Source: Thermoleophilaceae bacterium | GTDB lineage: Bacteria > Actinomycetota > Thermoleophilia > Solirubrobacterales > Thermoleophilaceae | Length of the DNA: 64,000 nucleotides | Assembly (NCBI GenBank): GCA_030446485.1 | Contig: JAUJNF010000004.1 | Location: 62,001-126,000, forward strand | Direction: 5' to 3' | Part shown: positions 50,596-59,806 of the stretch, piece after piece | Position numbering within the stretch: position 1 is the stretch's first letter | Layout: each line of letters begins with the position of its first letter | The notes under the pieces: model-generated | Databases searched by the model: none | What the model was told of the DNA's origin: nothing | What the model saw: only the letters and a program-made list of their open reading frames with translations | Program-made: the position numbers and the translations under genes

Positions 50596-52644
50596 ATGGC
50601 GACGACGGAGGCCGACACGCGGACGCTGGACGAGCTGTGCGTGAACACCATCCGCACGCTGTCGATGGATGCCGTCCAGAAGGCGAACTCCGGCCATCCC
50701 GGCACGCCCATGGCCCTCGCTCCGCTGGCCTACGTGCTGTACACGCGGGTGATGCGCCACAACCCGGGCAACGACGACTGGCCGGGCCGCGACCGCTTCA
50801 TCCTCAGCAACGGCCACGCGTCGATGCTCCTCTACTCGATGCTCTACCTCACGGGCTACGAGCTCACGCTCGAGGACCTCAAGAACTTCCGTCAGGTGGG
50901 CAGCCCCACCGCCGGCCACCCCGAGCGCAAGTACACGCCGGGCATCGAGATCACCACCGGGCCGCTGGGTCAGGGGCTCGCATCGTCGGTGGGGATCGCG
51001 CTGGCCGAGCGCATCATGGCCGAGCGCTTCAACACCGCCGAGCACCAGGTGGTCGATCACCACACCTTCGTCTCGTGCAGCGACGGCGACCTCCAGGAGG
51101 GCGTCGCCTCCGAGGCGTGCTCGCTGGCCGGCCACCTGGGCCTCGGGCGGCTGATCGCCTTCTACGACGACAACCACATCTCGATCGAAGGCGACACCGA
51201 GCTCTCCTTCTCCGAGGACGTCCCCCAGCGCTTCGAGGCCTACGGCTGGCACGTGATCAACCTCGGTGAGGACATCTCCCTCGATCGCATCGAAGCCGCC
51301 GCCCGGGAGGCCATGGAGGTCGAGGACCGTCCCTCGCTCGTGATCCTCCGAACCCACATCGCCACCGGCGCGCCCAACGCCCAGGACACCGCCGAGTCCC
51401 ACGGGGCGCCGCTCGGGGAGGAGGAGATCCGGCTGACCAAGGAGGCCTACGGTTGGCCCACCGAGCCGACCTTCCACGTGCCCGAGGAGGCCCTCGCGCA
51501 CTTCCGCGAGTGCTGCGAACGCGGGCGCGAGCAGGAGGAGGAGTGGAACGAGCGGGTGGCCGCCTACCGCGATGCCGAGCCCGAGCTGTGGAGCCAGCTG
51601 AGCGAGATCCTCGAGAAGCGCATGCCGGACCGCTGGGACGGCGACGTTCCGCGCTTCGACCCCGCTGACAAGCCGGTGGCCACGCGCAAGGCGTCCCAGA
51701 AGGTGATCCAGTGGGCGGCGGGGCAGGTGCCGCACCTGGTGGGCGGCTCTGCCGATCTCGCGCCCTCGACCTCGACGCTGATCGAGGACGCGGGCGACAT
51801 CGGGCCCCACCACTTCGCCGGGCGCAACCTGCACTTCGGCATCCGTGAGCACGCAATGGGGGCGATGATCAACGGCATGACGATCAGCGGGCTGCGGGCC
51901 TTCGGGGCCACCTTCCTGATCTTCAGCGACTACATGCGCGGCGCGATGCGGCTGGCGGCCCTGATGGAGCTGCCGTCGATCTTCGTCTACACGCACGATT
52001 CGATCGGCCTGGGGGAGGACGGCCCGACCCACCAGGCGGTCGAGCAGCTCGTGGGCCTGCGCGCGGTCCCGCGCCTGTACGTGCTGCGCCCCGCGGACGC
52101 CAACGAGACGGCGCTCTGCTGGCGCTTCGCCCTGCGCCAGACCGACAACCCCTCGGCCCTCGCGCTCTCGCGCCAGAACCTCCCAATCATCGATCCGGAC
52201 TCGATTCCCGACGACGCCGTTGAGCGCGGCGCCTACGTCCTGCGCGACGGCACGAACGGCGACGGCCAGCCCGACGTGATCCTCATGGCCTCGGGCTCCG
52301 AGGTGAGCCTGTGCATGGACACCGCCGACCTGCTCGAGGTGGAGGGCGTGGCCACCCGCGTCGTGAGCATGCCCTGCATGGACCGGTTCGCCGAGCAGGA
52401 CGACGACTACCGCGAGCAGGTCCTGCCGCGGGGGTGCCGCGCGAAGCTGGCCGTCGAGGCCGCGAGCCCGTTCAGCTGGTACCGCTGGGTCGGGGAGGAC
52501 GGCGACACCGTGTGCATGGAGACCTTCGGGGAGTCAGGGCCCTACAAGGAGGTGTTCGAGCACTTCGGCTTCACCACCGACAACGTGGCAGCGCGCGCCC
52601 GCGCGGTGGTCGAGCGGCTCGGCGTCGAAGCGGGGCACTCGTGA
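50596..52644 (+). CDS. tkt: Transketolase
   Basis: TPP enzyme of the non-oxidative pentose phosphate pathway, 682 residues. Landmarks: KANSGHPGTPMALAPLAYVL, SNGHASMLLYSMLYL, TGPLGQGLASSVG, TPP motif CSDGDLQEGVASEACSLAGH and FGIREHAMGAMINGM with the catalytic Glu. The ATG follows GGGAGGAG. It is the first gene of a long operon running to 61719. Confidence 0.96.
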   Translation: MATTEADTRTLDELCVNTIRTLSMDAVQKANSGHPGTPMALAPLAYVLYTRVMRHNPGNDDWPGRDRFILSNGHASMLLYSMLYLTGYELTLEDLKNFRQVGSPTAGHPERKYTPGIEITTGPLGQGLASSVGIALAERIMAERFNTAEHQVVDHHTFVSCSDGDLQEGVASEACSLAGHLGLGRLIAFYDDNHISIEGDTELSFSEDVPQRFEAYGWHVINLGEDISLDRIEAAAREAMEVEDRPSLVILRTHIATGAPNAQDTAESHGAPLGEEEIRLTKEAYGWPTEPTFHVPEEALAHFRECCERGREQEEEWNERVAAYRDAEPELWSQLSEILEKRMPDRWDGDVPRFDPADKPVATRKASQKVIQWAAGQVPHLVGGSADLAPSTSTLIEDAGDIGPHHFAGRNLHFGIREHAMGAMINGMTISGLRAFGATFLIFSDYMRGAMRLAALMELPSIFVYTHDSIGLGEDGPTHQAVEQLVGLRAVPRLYVLRPADANETALCWRFALRQTDNPSALALSRQNLPIIDPDSIPDDAVERGAYVLRDGTNGDGQPDVILMASGSEVSLCMDTADLLEVEGVATRVVSMPCMDRFAEQDDDYREQVLPRGCRAKLAVEAASPFSWYRWVGEDGDTVCMETFGESGPYKEVFEHFGFTTDNVAARARAVVERLGVEAGHS

Positions 52645-52648
52645 CCCG

Positions 52649-52674
52649 GTGGACAGTGGACGTGGACAGTAGAC
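52649..52674. repeat. 13-bp tandem repeat between tkt and tal-pgi
   Basis: GTGGACAGTGGAC (52649-52661) followed at once by GTGGACAGTAGAC (52662-52674). The word GTGGACAG recurs in the inverted-repeat element between zwf and opcA. Confidence 0.6.
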
Positions 52675-52725
52675 AGGGTCCGTGCCCACGGTCGCCTGAG
52701 CAGACTCGATGAAAAGGGGAGACAG

Positions 52726-55491
52726 ATGAGCGTCCAGGCACAGGTGAACGAGCGGCTCGCCGCCATGACCGAGGCGGGGACCGCCGTGTGGCTCGACCAG
52801 ATCCGGCGCACGCTCATCGAGGACGGTGAGCTGGAGCGGCTCGTGACCGAGGACTCGCTGCGCGGCCTGACCTCCAACCCCGCCATCTTCGAGAAGGCCA
52901 TCCTCGGCAGCGACGACTACGACGAGGCCCTCGTCGAGTTCGCCCGCGAGGGACTGTCCGCCGAGGAGATCTTCGACCGCATCGCGGTCTACGACGTGCA
53001 GGGGGCGTGCGACGTGCTGCGCCCCGTGTGGGAGTCGCTCGAGGGGAGGGACGGCTTCGTCTCGCTCGAGGTGGCCCCGCGCCTGGCCCACGACACCGAG
53101 GGCACGGTCGAGGCCGCCCAGCACTACTGGGACATCGTCGACCGCGCCAACCTGATGGTCAAGATCCCCGGCACCGACGCCGGCATCCCCGCCGTCGAGG
53201 AGATGATCTCGCGCGGCGTGAACGTGAACGTGACGCTGCTGTTCTCGGTCGAGGCCTACGCCACCGCGCAGGACGCCTTCATCCGCGGGCTCGAGCGCCG
53301 GCAGGAGGCCGGCGGGTCGCTGGACGTGCACTCGGTGGCGAGCTTCTTCGTCTCGCGGGTGGACACCGAGGTGGACAAGCGCCTCGAGAAGAGCGGCCGC
53401 ACCGACCTCCAGGGCACCGCCGCGCTGGCCAACGCGCGCCTCGCCTATCAGCGCTTCAAGGAGGTCTTCTACGGCGAGCGCTTCGCCGCCCTGAAGGCGG
53501 CCGGCGCCCCCGTGCAGCGGCCACTGTGGGCCTCGACGGGGGTGAAGAACCCGAACTACGCGGAGACCATGTACGTGGACGGTCTGATCGCGCCCGACAC
53601 CGTGAACACCATGCCGATGGCCACGCTGCTGGCCGCCGCCGAGCACCTCGAGGTCACCGGCGCGACCGCCGACGAGGACCCGGAGGTGACCAAGCGCACC
53701 CTGGACGCCCTGTCCGAGGCCGGCGTCGATCTCGACGACGTCACCGACTTCCTGCTGAAGGACGGCGTCGACAAGTTCGTGACGCCGGCCAACAAGCTCT
53801 TTGCGGCGATCGAGAGCCGCCGCGAGGCGGTCACGACGGGGCGCCCCGCCACCTTCGAGTCGAACCTGCCCGACCATCTCGAGCCGAAGCTCGCGGCGCG
53901 GGTCAAGCAGGCCAAGGAGGAGGACGTGGCCCGGCGCATCTGGCGCAAGGACCCGAGCCTCTGGGGTGGGGGGCCGGAGATCGAGGACCGCCTCGGCTGG
54001 CTGAACGTCGCCGACGCCATGCGCGAGGAGGTCGACGACCTGAACGCCTTCCGCGAGGAGTGCCGGGCCGACGGCCTCACCGACGTGGCGCTGCTCGGGA
54101 TGGGCGGCTCGAGCCTCGCTCCGGAGGTCTTCCGCCAGAGCTTCGACACGGGCGAGGGCGGGCTGCGCCTGCACGTGCTCGACTCCACCGACGCCGGCGC
54201 CGTCCTGTCGCTCGAGCGTCGCCTCGAGCTCGACAAGACGCTGTTCATCGTCTCCAGCAAGTCCGGCGGCACGATCGAGCCCAACTCGATGTTCCGCTAC
54301 TTCCACCAGCAGCTGGCGGCGCAGGTCGGAGAGGACGCGGACCGGCACTTCGCCGCGATCACCGACCCGGGCAGCTCCCTGCAGCAGCTCGCCACCGAGC
54401 ACGGCTTCCGGCGCACCTTCGTCAACGACCCGAACATCGGCGGGCGCTACTCGGCGCTGTCGTTCTTCGGCCTCGTGCCCGCGGCGCTGATGGGGGTGGA
54501 CCTCGAGAAGCTGCTGGACAGCGCCGGCGCCGCCGAGGAGGCGTGCGCCAACTACGACAGCTCGGCGAGCAACTCGGGCCTGTGGCTGGGGCTGATCCTC
54601 GGCGAGCTGGCGCTCCACGGCGTGGACAAGCTCACCTTCCAGGCCTCCGAGCCGATCGGCAGCTTCGGGCTGTGGGCCGAGCAGCTCGTGGCCGAGAGCA
54701 CCGGCAAGCAGCGGAAGGGCATCGTGCCGGTGGCCCTCGAGCCCACGGGGGGGCCCGACGCCTACGGGCCGGACCGCGTGTTCGTGCACCTGCGCCCGCG
54801 CGAGGAGGCCGACGAGGCCTTCGGCCCGGAGACGATCGACCTCGTGGACGCCGGGCACGCGGTGCTCACCGTCTTCTTCGACGGCCCCGAGGACCTCGGG
54901 CGGATCTTCTTCTTCGCGGAGTTCGCCACCGCGGTGGCCGGCTGGGTGCTCGGCATCAACCCGTTCGATCAGCCCAACGTGCAGGAGGCCAAGGACGCCA
55001 CCAGCAAGGTGCTTGAGCGCTACGCGAGCGAGGGCAGCCTGCCCGAGGTCCCGAGCGCGGGCGATGCCGCGCTGAAGGCCCTGTTCGGCGGCGTCGAGCC
55101 GCCGAGCTACGTGAGCCTGCACGGCTACGTGGAGCCCTCGGACGACCTCGACACCGCGATCGCGGAGCTGCGCACGGTGATCCGCGACGCCACCAGGGCC
55201 ACGACGACCTTCGGCTACGGGCCGCGCTTCCTGCACTCGACCGGGCAGCTGCACAAGGGTGGTCCCGCCACGGGCGTCTTCCTGCAGCTGGTCCACGACG
55301 GCGACGAGGACGTCGAGATCCCGGACGCGGGCCACTCGTTCACCACCCTGAAGAACGCGCAGGCCATCGGGGACCTCGAGACCCTGCGCGCCCACGACCT
55401 CCCGGCCGAGCGGGTGCGCCTGGAGGGCGATCCGGTGGCGGGCGTGCGGGAGCTGACCACCAAGATCCGCGACCTCCTGGGAGGAGACTGA
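52726..55491 (+). CDS. tal-pgi: Transaldolase-glucose-6-phosphate isomerase fusion
   Basis: 921 residues. The transaldolase domain (1 to about 370) has LTSNPAIFEKAILGSDDYDE, Schiff-base Lys146 in NLMVKIPGTDAG and PLWASTGVKNPNYAETMYVD. The isomerase domain (about 375-921) has LLGMGGSSLAPEV near 458, IVSSKSGGTIEPNSM near 510, NSGLWLGLILGELAL and LHSTGQLHKGG. ATG preceded by GGGGAG. Such Tal-Pgi fusions exist in scattered bacteria. It lets one polypeptide link sedoheptulose/erythrose chemistry with F6P-G6P exchange next to zwf. Confidence 0.95.
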   Translation: MSVQAQVNERLAAMTEAGTAVWLDQIRRTLIEDGELERLVTEDSLRGLTSNPAIFEKAILGSDDYDEALVEFAREGLSAEEIFDRIAVYDVQGACDVLRPVWESLEGRDGFVSLEVAPRLAHDTEGTVEAAQHYWDIVDRANLMVKIPGTDAGIPAVEEMISRGVNVNVTLLFSVEAYATAQDAFIRGLERRQEAGGSLDVHSVASFFVSRVDTEVDKRLEKSGRTDLQGTAALANARLAYQRFKEVFYGERFAALKAAGAPVQRPLWASTGVKNPNYAETMYVDGLIAPDTVNTMPMATLLAAAEHLEVTGATADEDPEVTKRTLDALSEAGVDLDDVTDFLLKDGVDKFVTPANKLFAAIESRREAVTTGRPATFESNLPDHLEPKLAARVKQAKEEDVARRIWRKDPSLWGGGPEIEDRLGWLNVADAMREEVDDLNAFREECRADGLTDVALLGMGGSSLAPEVFRQSFDTGEGGLRLHVLDSTDAGAVLSLERRLELDKTLFIVSSKSGGTIEPNSMFRYFHQQLAAQVGEDADRHFAAITDPGSSLQQLATEHGFRRTFVNDPNIGGRYSALSFFGLVPAALMGVDLEKLLDSAGAAEEACANYDSSASNSGLWLGLILGELALHGVDKLTFQASEPIGSFGLWAEQLVAESTGKQRKGIVPVALEPTGGPDAYGPDRVFVHLRPREEADEAFGPETIDLVDAGHAVLTVFFDGPEDLGRIFFFAEFATAVAGWVLGINPFDQPNVQEAKDATSKVLERYASEGSLPEVPSAGDAALKALFGGVEPPSYVSLHGYVEPSDDLDTAIAELRTVIRDATRATTTFGYGPRFLHSTGQLHKGGPATGVFLQLVHDGDEDVEIPDAGHSFTTLKNAQAIGDLETLRAHDLPAERVRLEGDPVAGVRELTTKIRDLLGGD

Positions 55492-55493
55492 GC

Positions 55494-56429
55494 ATGCAGA
55501 TCGGCTTCGTAGGGCTCGGCCGCATGGGCGGCTCGATGGCGCACCGCATCGTGCGTGACTCGGACCACGAGGTGTTCGGCTGGAACAAGGGCCAGGAGCA
55601 GATCGACCAGTTGGAGGTGAACGGCGGCACCGGCGCCGAATCGCTCGAGGACCTGGTGGCGAAGCTCGAGACGCCGCGTCACGTCTGGGTGATGGTGCCG
55701 GCGGGCGAGGCGACGCAGCAGACGATCGCGAAGCTGCTCGAGGTGCTCGACGAGGGCGACCTGATCGTGGACGGCGGCAACTCCCGCTGGACGGACTCCA
55801 AGGAGAACGGCGAGCGCTGCCGCGCCCAGGGCGTCGAGTTCGTGGACGTGGGCACGAGCGGCGGGGTCTGGGGCCTCGCGAACGGCTACTGCATGATGGT
55901 CGGCGGGAACGCCGACGCGGTGGAGCGGCTGGCCCCGATCCTCGACGTGCTGGCCCCGCCGGAGGGCTGGGACCACATGGGCGAGAACGGCTCGGGCCAC
56001 TACGTGAAGATGGTGCACAACGGCATCGAGTACGGGATGCTGCAGGCCTACGCCGAGGGCTTCGCGCTGCTGCACAAGTCGCCCTACGGACTCGATCTCA
56101 AGGAGATCGCGCACGTGTGGAACCAGGGCTCGGTGGTGCGCTCGTGGCTCTGCGAGCTCGCGGAGGCGGCCTTCGACAAGGAGGGCGACGACCTCAAGGA
56201 CATCCGCGGCTACGTGGAGGACTCCGGCGAGGGCCGCTGGACGGTGCTCGACGCGATCGACCAGTCGGTGAACGCCCCGGTGATCACGCTGTCGCTCATG
56301 TCGCGCTTCGCCTCGCGGGATGCCGAGGGCTACTCCAACCGTGTGATCGCCGCGCTGCGCAACCAGTTCGGCGGCCATGCGATCCAGGCCGCCGAGCAGG
56401 TGGCGGCCAAGGAAGACGGGTCGGGTTAG
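55494..56429 (+). CDS. gnd: 6-phosphogluconate dehydrogenase (short form)
   Basis: 311 residues, the short Gnd type of about 300. N-terminal MQIGFVGLGRMGGSMAHRIV (NAD(P) fold), IVDGGNSRWTDSKENGERC, FVDVGTSGGVWGLANGYCMM and the substrate/catalytic segment GSGHYVKMVHNGIEYGMLQA. Gly-rich fold followed by residues NKGQEQ, with no Arg pair, may favour NAD+ over NADP+; this is inference. It starts two bases after the tal-pgi stop. Confidence 0.95.
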   Translation: MQIGFVGLGRMGGSMAHRIVRDSDHEVFGWNKGQEQIDQLEVNGGTGAESLEDLVAKLETPRHVWVMVPAGEATQQTIAKLLEVLDEGDLIVDGGNSRWTDSKENGERCRAQGVEFVDVGTSGGVWGLANGYCMMVGGNADAVERLAPILDVLAPPEGWDHMGENGSGHYVKMVHNGIEYGMLQAYAEGFALLHKSPYGLDLKEIAHVWNQGSVVRSWLCELAEAAFDKEGDDLKDIRGYVEDSGEGRWTVLDAIDQSVNAPVITLSLMSRFASRDAEGYSNRVIAALRNQFGGHAIQAAEQVAAKEDGSG

Positions 56430-56431
56430 CC

Positions 56432-57958
56432 GTGGCCACCGTAGTCGAGCAGAACCCGCTCGTCGAGGGGCTCGAGCGGCTCCCGGTCCATCCCACCACG
56501 CTCGTGATCTTCGGCGCCACCGGCGACCTCGCCAAGCGCAAGCTGCTCCCCGCGCTCTACAACCTCGCCCACGAGGGAGCGTTGCCCGAGCGCTTCAACC
56601 TGATCGGCGTCTCGCGCAGCGACATGCCCGACGAGGACTATCGCGCCATCGCGCGGGAGTCGATCGAGAAATACTCGCGCACCAAGACCGACGACAAGGT
56701 GCTGAGCGCGCTGCTCGAGCACGTGCGCTACGTGTCCGGGACCTTCGACACCCTGGACCCCTACGACGGTCTTCAGCGCGTGGCCGACGAGTTCGACGAG
56801 GAGGCGGGCATCCCGTTCAACCGCGTCTACTACCTCTCGACGGCACCGAGCTTCTTCCCGATGATCATCGACGCCCTGGGCCAGCGGGGCCTCGACGAGC
56901 GCGAGGATGCCGAGGTGCGCGTGGTGATCGAGAAGCCGTTCGGCACCACGCTCGAGGAGGCGCTCGACCTCAACCGCCAGGTGCTCCACGTCTTCGACGA
57001 GCGGCAGGTCTTCCGCATCGACCACTACCTGGGCAAGGAGACCGTCCAGAACGTCCTCGCCTTCCGCTTCGCCAACGGCATGTTCGAGCCGCTGTGGAAC
57101 CGCAACTACATCGACCACGTGCAGATCACGGCTTCCGAGGACATCGGCATCGGCACCCGGGCGGGCTACTACGACGAGTCGGGTGCGCTGCGCGACCTCG
57201 TGCAGAACCACATGCTGCAGCTCCTGACGCTCCTGTGCATGGAGCCTCCTGTCGACTTCTCGGCCGACGAGGTCCGCGGTGAGAAGGTGAAGGTGCTGCA
57301 CGCGATCGCTCCGATCACGCCCGACACCGTGTCCGACATCGCGGTGCGGGCCCAGTACGCCGGCGGTGTGGTGGGCGGCGAGGCGGCCCCGGGCTACCTC
57401 GAGGAGGAGGGCGTCCCCGACGACTCCAACACGGAAACCTACGCGGCCCTCAGGCTGCACGTGGACAACTGGCGCTGGGCCGGGGTGCCCTTCTACCTGC
57501 GCACCGGCAAGCGCCTGGCGCGCAAGGTCACGGAGATCGCCGTCACCCTCAAGCCCGTGCCGCACCTGGCCTTCGGGCAGGACGGCTCGGTGGGGGTGAA
57601 GCCGAACCAGCTCATCCTCACGGTGCAGCCCAACGAGGGGGTGTCGCTGTCGCTCGGGGCCAAGATCCCCGGCACCCGGATGCGCATCCGCCCGGTGAAC
57701 ATGGAGTTCCTCTACGGCACGGCGTTCCTGTCGCAGTCCCCCGAGGCCTACGAGCGGCTGATCATGGACGCCATGCGCGGCGACGCCACCCTCTTCACCC
57801 GCGACGACGAGGTCGAGGGCCAGTGGCGCATCTGCGATCCGATCCTCGAGCACTGGGCGGAGACCCCTGGGCCGCTTCCCACCTACCGCGCGGGCTCGCA
57901 GGGGCCGGAGGAGGCGGAGCGGCTGCTGCTGCCGGGGACGAAGTGGCGGGCCATCTAG
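56432..57958 (+). CDS. zwf: Glucose-6-phosphate 1-dehydrogenase
   Basis: 508 residues. NADP fold TLVIFGATGDLAKRKLLPAL, FNRVYYLSTAP, substrate motif VFRIDHYLGKETVQNVLAFR with the catalytic His region, and WRWAGVPFYLRTGKRL. GTG start, two bases after gnd. Its TAG is part of the inverted-repeat element that follows. Confidence 0.96.
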   Translation: MATVVEQNPLVEGLERLPVHPTTLVIFGATGDLAKRKLLPALYNLAHEGALPERFNLIGVSRSDMPDEDYRAIARESIEKYSRTKTDDKVLSALLEHVRYVSGTFDTLDPYDGLQRVADEFDEEAGIPFNRVYYLSTAPSFFPMIIDALGQRGLDEREDAEVRVVIEKPFGTTLEEALDLNRQVLHVFDERQVFRIDHYLGKETVQNVLAFRFANGMFEPLWNRNYIDHVQITASEDIGIGTRAGYYDESGALRDLVQNHMLQLLTLLCMEPPVDFSADEVRGEKVKVLHAIAPITPDTVSDIAVRAQYAGGVVGGEAAPGYLEEEGVPDDSNTETYAALRLHVDNWRWAGVPFYLRTGKRLARKVTEIAVTLKPVPHLAFGQDGSVGVKPNQLILTVQPNEGVSLSLGAKIPGTRMRIRPVNMEFLYGTAFLSQSPEAYERLIMDAMRGDATLFTRDDEVEGQWRICDPILEHWAETPGPLPTYRAGSQGPEEAERLLLPGTKWRAI

Positions 57959-58041
57959 TGGACGGCGCACGGGGCACGGTGGACAGGCCTGACCCTGCTG
58001 CGCGGTCTCCCGTCCACCGTCCTCCGTCCACCGTCCACTAG
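57955..58041. repeat. Nested inverted-repeat element between zwf and opcA
   Basis: CTAGTGGACGG (57955-57965) and CCGTCCACTAG (58031-58041) are perfect 11-bp inverted ends. Inside, ACGGTGGAC (57976-57984) pairs with GTCCACCGT (58012-58020). The left arm holds the zwf stop; the right end is two bases before the opcA ATG. It could fold as a long hairpin in the operon mRNA. Confidence 0.65.
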
Positions 58042-58043
58042 CG

Positions 58044-59093
58044 ATGGAAGGCGTCTGGAGCGCGGAGGACACCACGCCGGGCGCCATCGAGTCGGCGCTC
58101 AGGGGGCTGCTGCGCGAGCGCTACACGCAGGAGCACCACGGGATACCCGCGCGGGTGCTCAACCTCGTGGTGGTGGTGGACAGGGACTGGCGGGGCGAGA
58201 TCGAGAACCGCCTGGCCCGCACCGGGCGCTACCACCCGTCGCGCACCATCGTGTGCGCGGTCGAGGAGCGCCGCACGGCGATCGACGCGGTGGTCACGCT
58301 CGGCGCCGACAGCGATGACGAGGAGGACGATGTCACGCCGATCCGCGAGCGCGTCGAGCTGAAGGTCGGCCGCCAGCATCTGAAGCACCTCGCGACCGTG
58401 GTGGACCCGCTCGTGGTCACCGACCTGGCGACCGTGGTGTGGGCCCCGCACGGCCATGCCGAGGCCGTCGACTCGCTGCGCGCGCTCGCGCAGGTGGTCC
58501 TGCTGGACTCGGTCGAGGAGCCGGAGCCACGTGAGGCCATCGCCCGCGCCGGCGAGCTGGCCGAGCGCGCCTACGTGGTGGACCTGGCCTGGCTGCGCAG
58601 CACGCCCTGGCGCGAGCGCATCACCGCGAGCTTCGACCCGCCCATGTGGCGCTCCGAGCTCGCGGCCATCAGCTCGGTCACCGTGCGCCACCACCCGTCC
58701 TCGGTGGCGGCCGCCACCCTGCTGCTCGGCTGGCTGTCCTCGCGGCTCGGGTGGCAGCCGGGCTCGGTGGTCGGCGGGGGCGGGGCGCTAACCGGCCGGG
58801 CACGCGGCCGCCGCGGCGACGTGGCCATGCGGCTCGAGCCGGCCGGACAGGACGTGCCCGGCCTGGCCGGGATCACCGCGGAAACCTCGCGCGGCATGAG
58901 CCTGTCGCTCGACCGCGGCGAGGGAGGCCTGCGGGCCGTGCGCCGCAGGCGGGACGGCTCGGAGTCCGCCTGGACGCTCCTCGGGGCGTCGCGGGGGGAG
59001 GCGGGCATCCTCGGCGAGGGCATCCGCCAGGCGCTCCTGCGCGATCCGACCTACCGCCCGGCGGTGCGAGCGGCAGGGCAGATGCTCGGGTGA
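58044..59093 (+). CDS. opcA: OpcA, glucose-6-phosphate dehydrogenase assembly/allosteric protein
   Basis: 349 residues. OpcA activates or assembles G6PDH in cyanobacteria and actinobacteria and has no catalytic motif of its own. Recognised from its place after zwf and from family-like segments RVLNLVVVVDRDWRGEIENR, HPSRTIVCAVEERR, DPLVVTDLATVVWAP and WRSELAAISSVTVRHHP. GTGA overlap with pgl. Confidence 0.9.
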   Translation: MEGVWSAEDTTPGAIESALRGLLRERYTQEHHGIPARVLNLVVVVDRDWRGEIENRLARTGRYHPSRTIVCAVEERRTAIDAVVTLGADSDDEEDDVTPIRERVELKVGRQHLKHLATVVDPLVVTDLATVVWAPHGHAEAVDSLRALAQVVLLDSVEEPEPREAIARAGELAERAYVVDLAWLRSTPWRERITASFDPPMWRSELAAISSVTVRHHPSSVAAATLLLGWLSSRLGWQPGSVVGGGGALTGRARGRRGDVAMRLEPAGQDVPGLAGITAETSRGMSLSLDRGEGGLRAVRRRRDGSESAWTLLGASRGEAGILGEGIRQALLRDPTYRPAVRAAGQMLG

Positions 59094-59806
59094 GCCGCGC
59101 GTCGGGGCCGGAGCTACTGGTTCTCCGGGATCCCGCGGGTGCGGCGGCCGACCGGATCATCTCGGCCGCCGAGGCCGGCGGGCACATCGCCCTGGCGGGC
59201 GGGTCCACGCCGAGGGCCGCCTACGAGGCCGTGGCCGGCTCCGGCGCCGACCTCACGAGCGCCACGTTCTGGTTCGGAGACGAGCGCTGCGTCGCTCCCG
59301 ACCACGACGACTCGAACTTCAGGATGGCTCGCGCGGCCTTGTTCGACCGTCTCGACTACGAGCCGGCGGTGCGGCGCATGCGAGGAGAGCTCGGGCCGGA
59401 CGAGGGCGCCCGTGCCTACGAGCGCGAGCTCGGGGAGGGGCTGCCCGACGGGCGCTTCGATCTCGTGCTGCTCGGGCTCGGGCCGGACGGCCACTGCGCC
59501 TCGCTGTTCCCGCACGCGCCGGCGCTGGACGAGCGGGACCGCCCCGTCACCGGCGTGCACCAAGCCGGGATGGAGCCGCTGGTGGCCCGCATCACGCTGA
59601 CCCTGCCGGCGATCGGCGCGGCCCGCGAGGTGGTGTTCCTGGCCGCCGGCGAGGGAAAGGCCGACGCGGTGGCGCGGGCCTTCGGCTCCCCGCCCGACCC
59701 CAGCACGCCCGCGAGCCTCGTGGCGCCGACCGACGGCGCGCTGGTGGTGCTGCTCGACGCGGCGGCCGCCGCGCTGTACCCGGGGGCCGGTGACGCCTCC
59801 CGGTGA
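59090..59806 (+). CDS. pgl: 6-phosphogluconolactonase
   Basis: 238 residues of the DevB/NagB-like fold: HIALAGGSTPRAAYEAVAG, FWFGDERCVAPDHDDSNFRM and LVLLGLGPDGHCASLFPHAP with the active-site Asp-Gly-His, then ARITLTLPAI and VVFLAAGEGKADAV. GTG start in the opcA stop; its own stop overlaps the GH15 gene. Confidence 0.94.
   Translation: MSRASGPELLVLRDPAGAAADRIISAAEAGGHIALAGGSTPRAAYEAVAGSGADLTSATFWFGDERCVAPDHDDSNFRMARAALFDRLDYEPAVRRMRGELGPDEGARAYERELGEGLPDGRFDLVLLGLGPDGHCASLFPHAPALDERDRPVTGVHQAGMEPLVARITLTLPAIGAAREVVFLAAGEGKADAVARAFGSPPDPSTPASLVAPTDGALVVLLDAAAAALYPGAGDASR

Noticed and set aside
52534-55395. Long open frame (953 codons) antisense to tal-pgi
   Set aside because: It mirrors a conserved two-domain enzyme and shows only Arg/Gly/His/Val-rich shadow sequence; such frames are expected at this G+C.
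52649-58041. GTGGAC repeats as a CRISPR array
   Set aside because: Two short groups more than 5 kb apart, no regular spacers and no cas genes.
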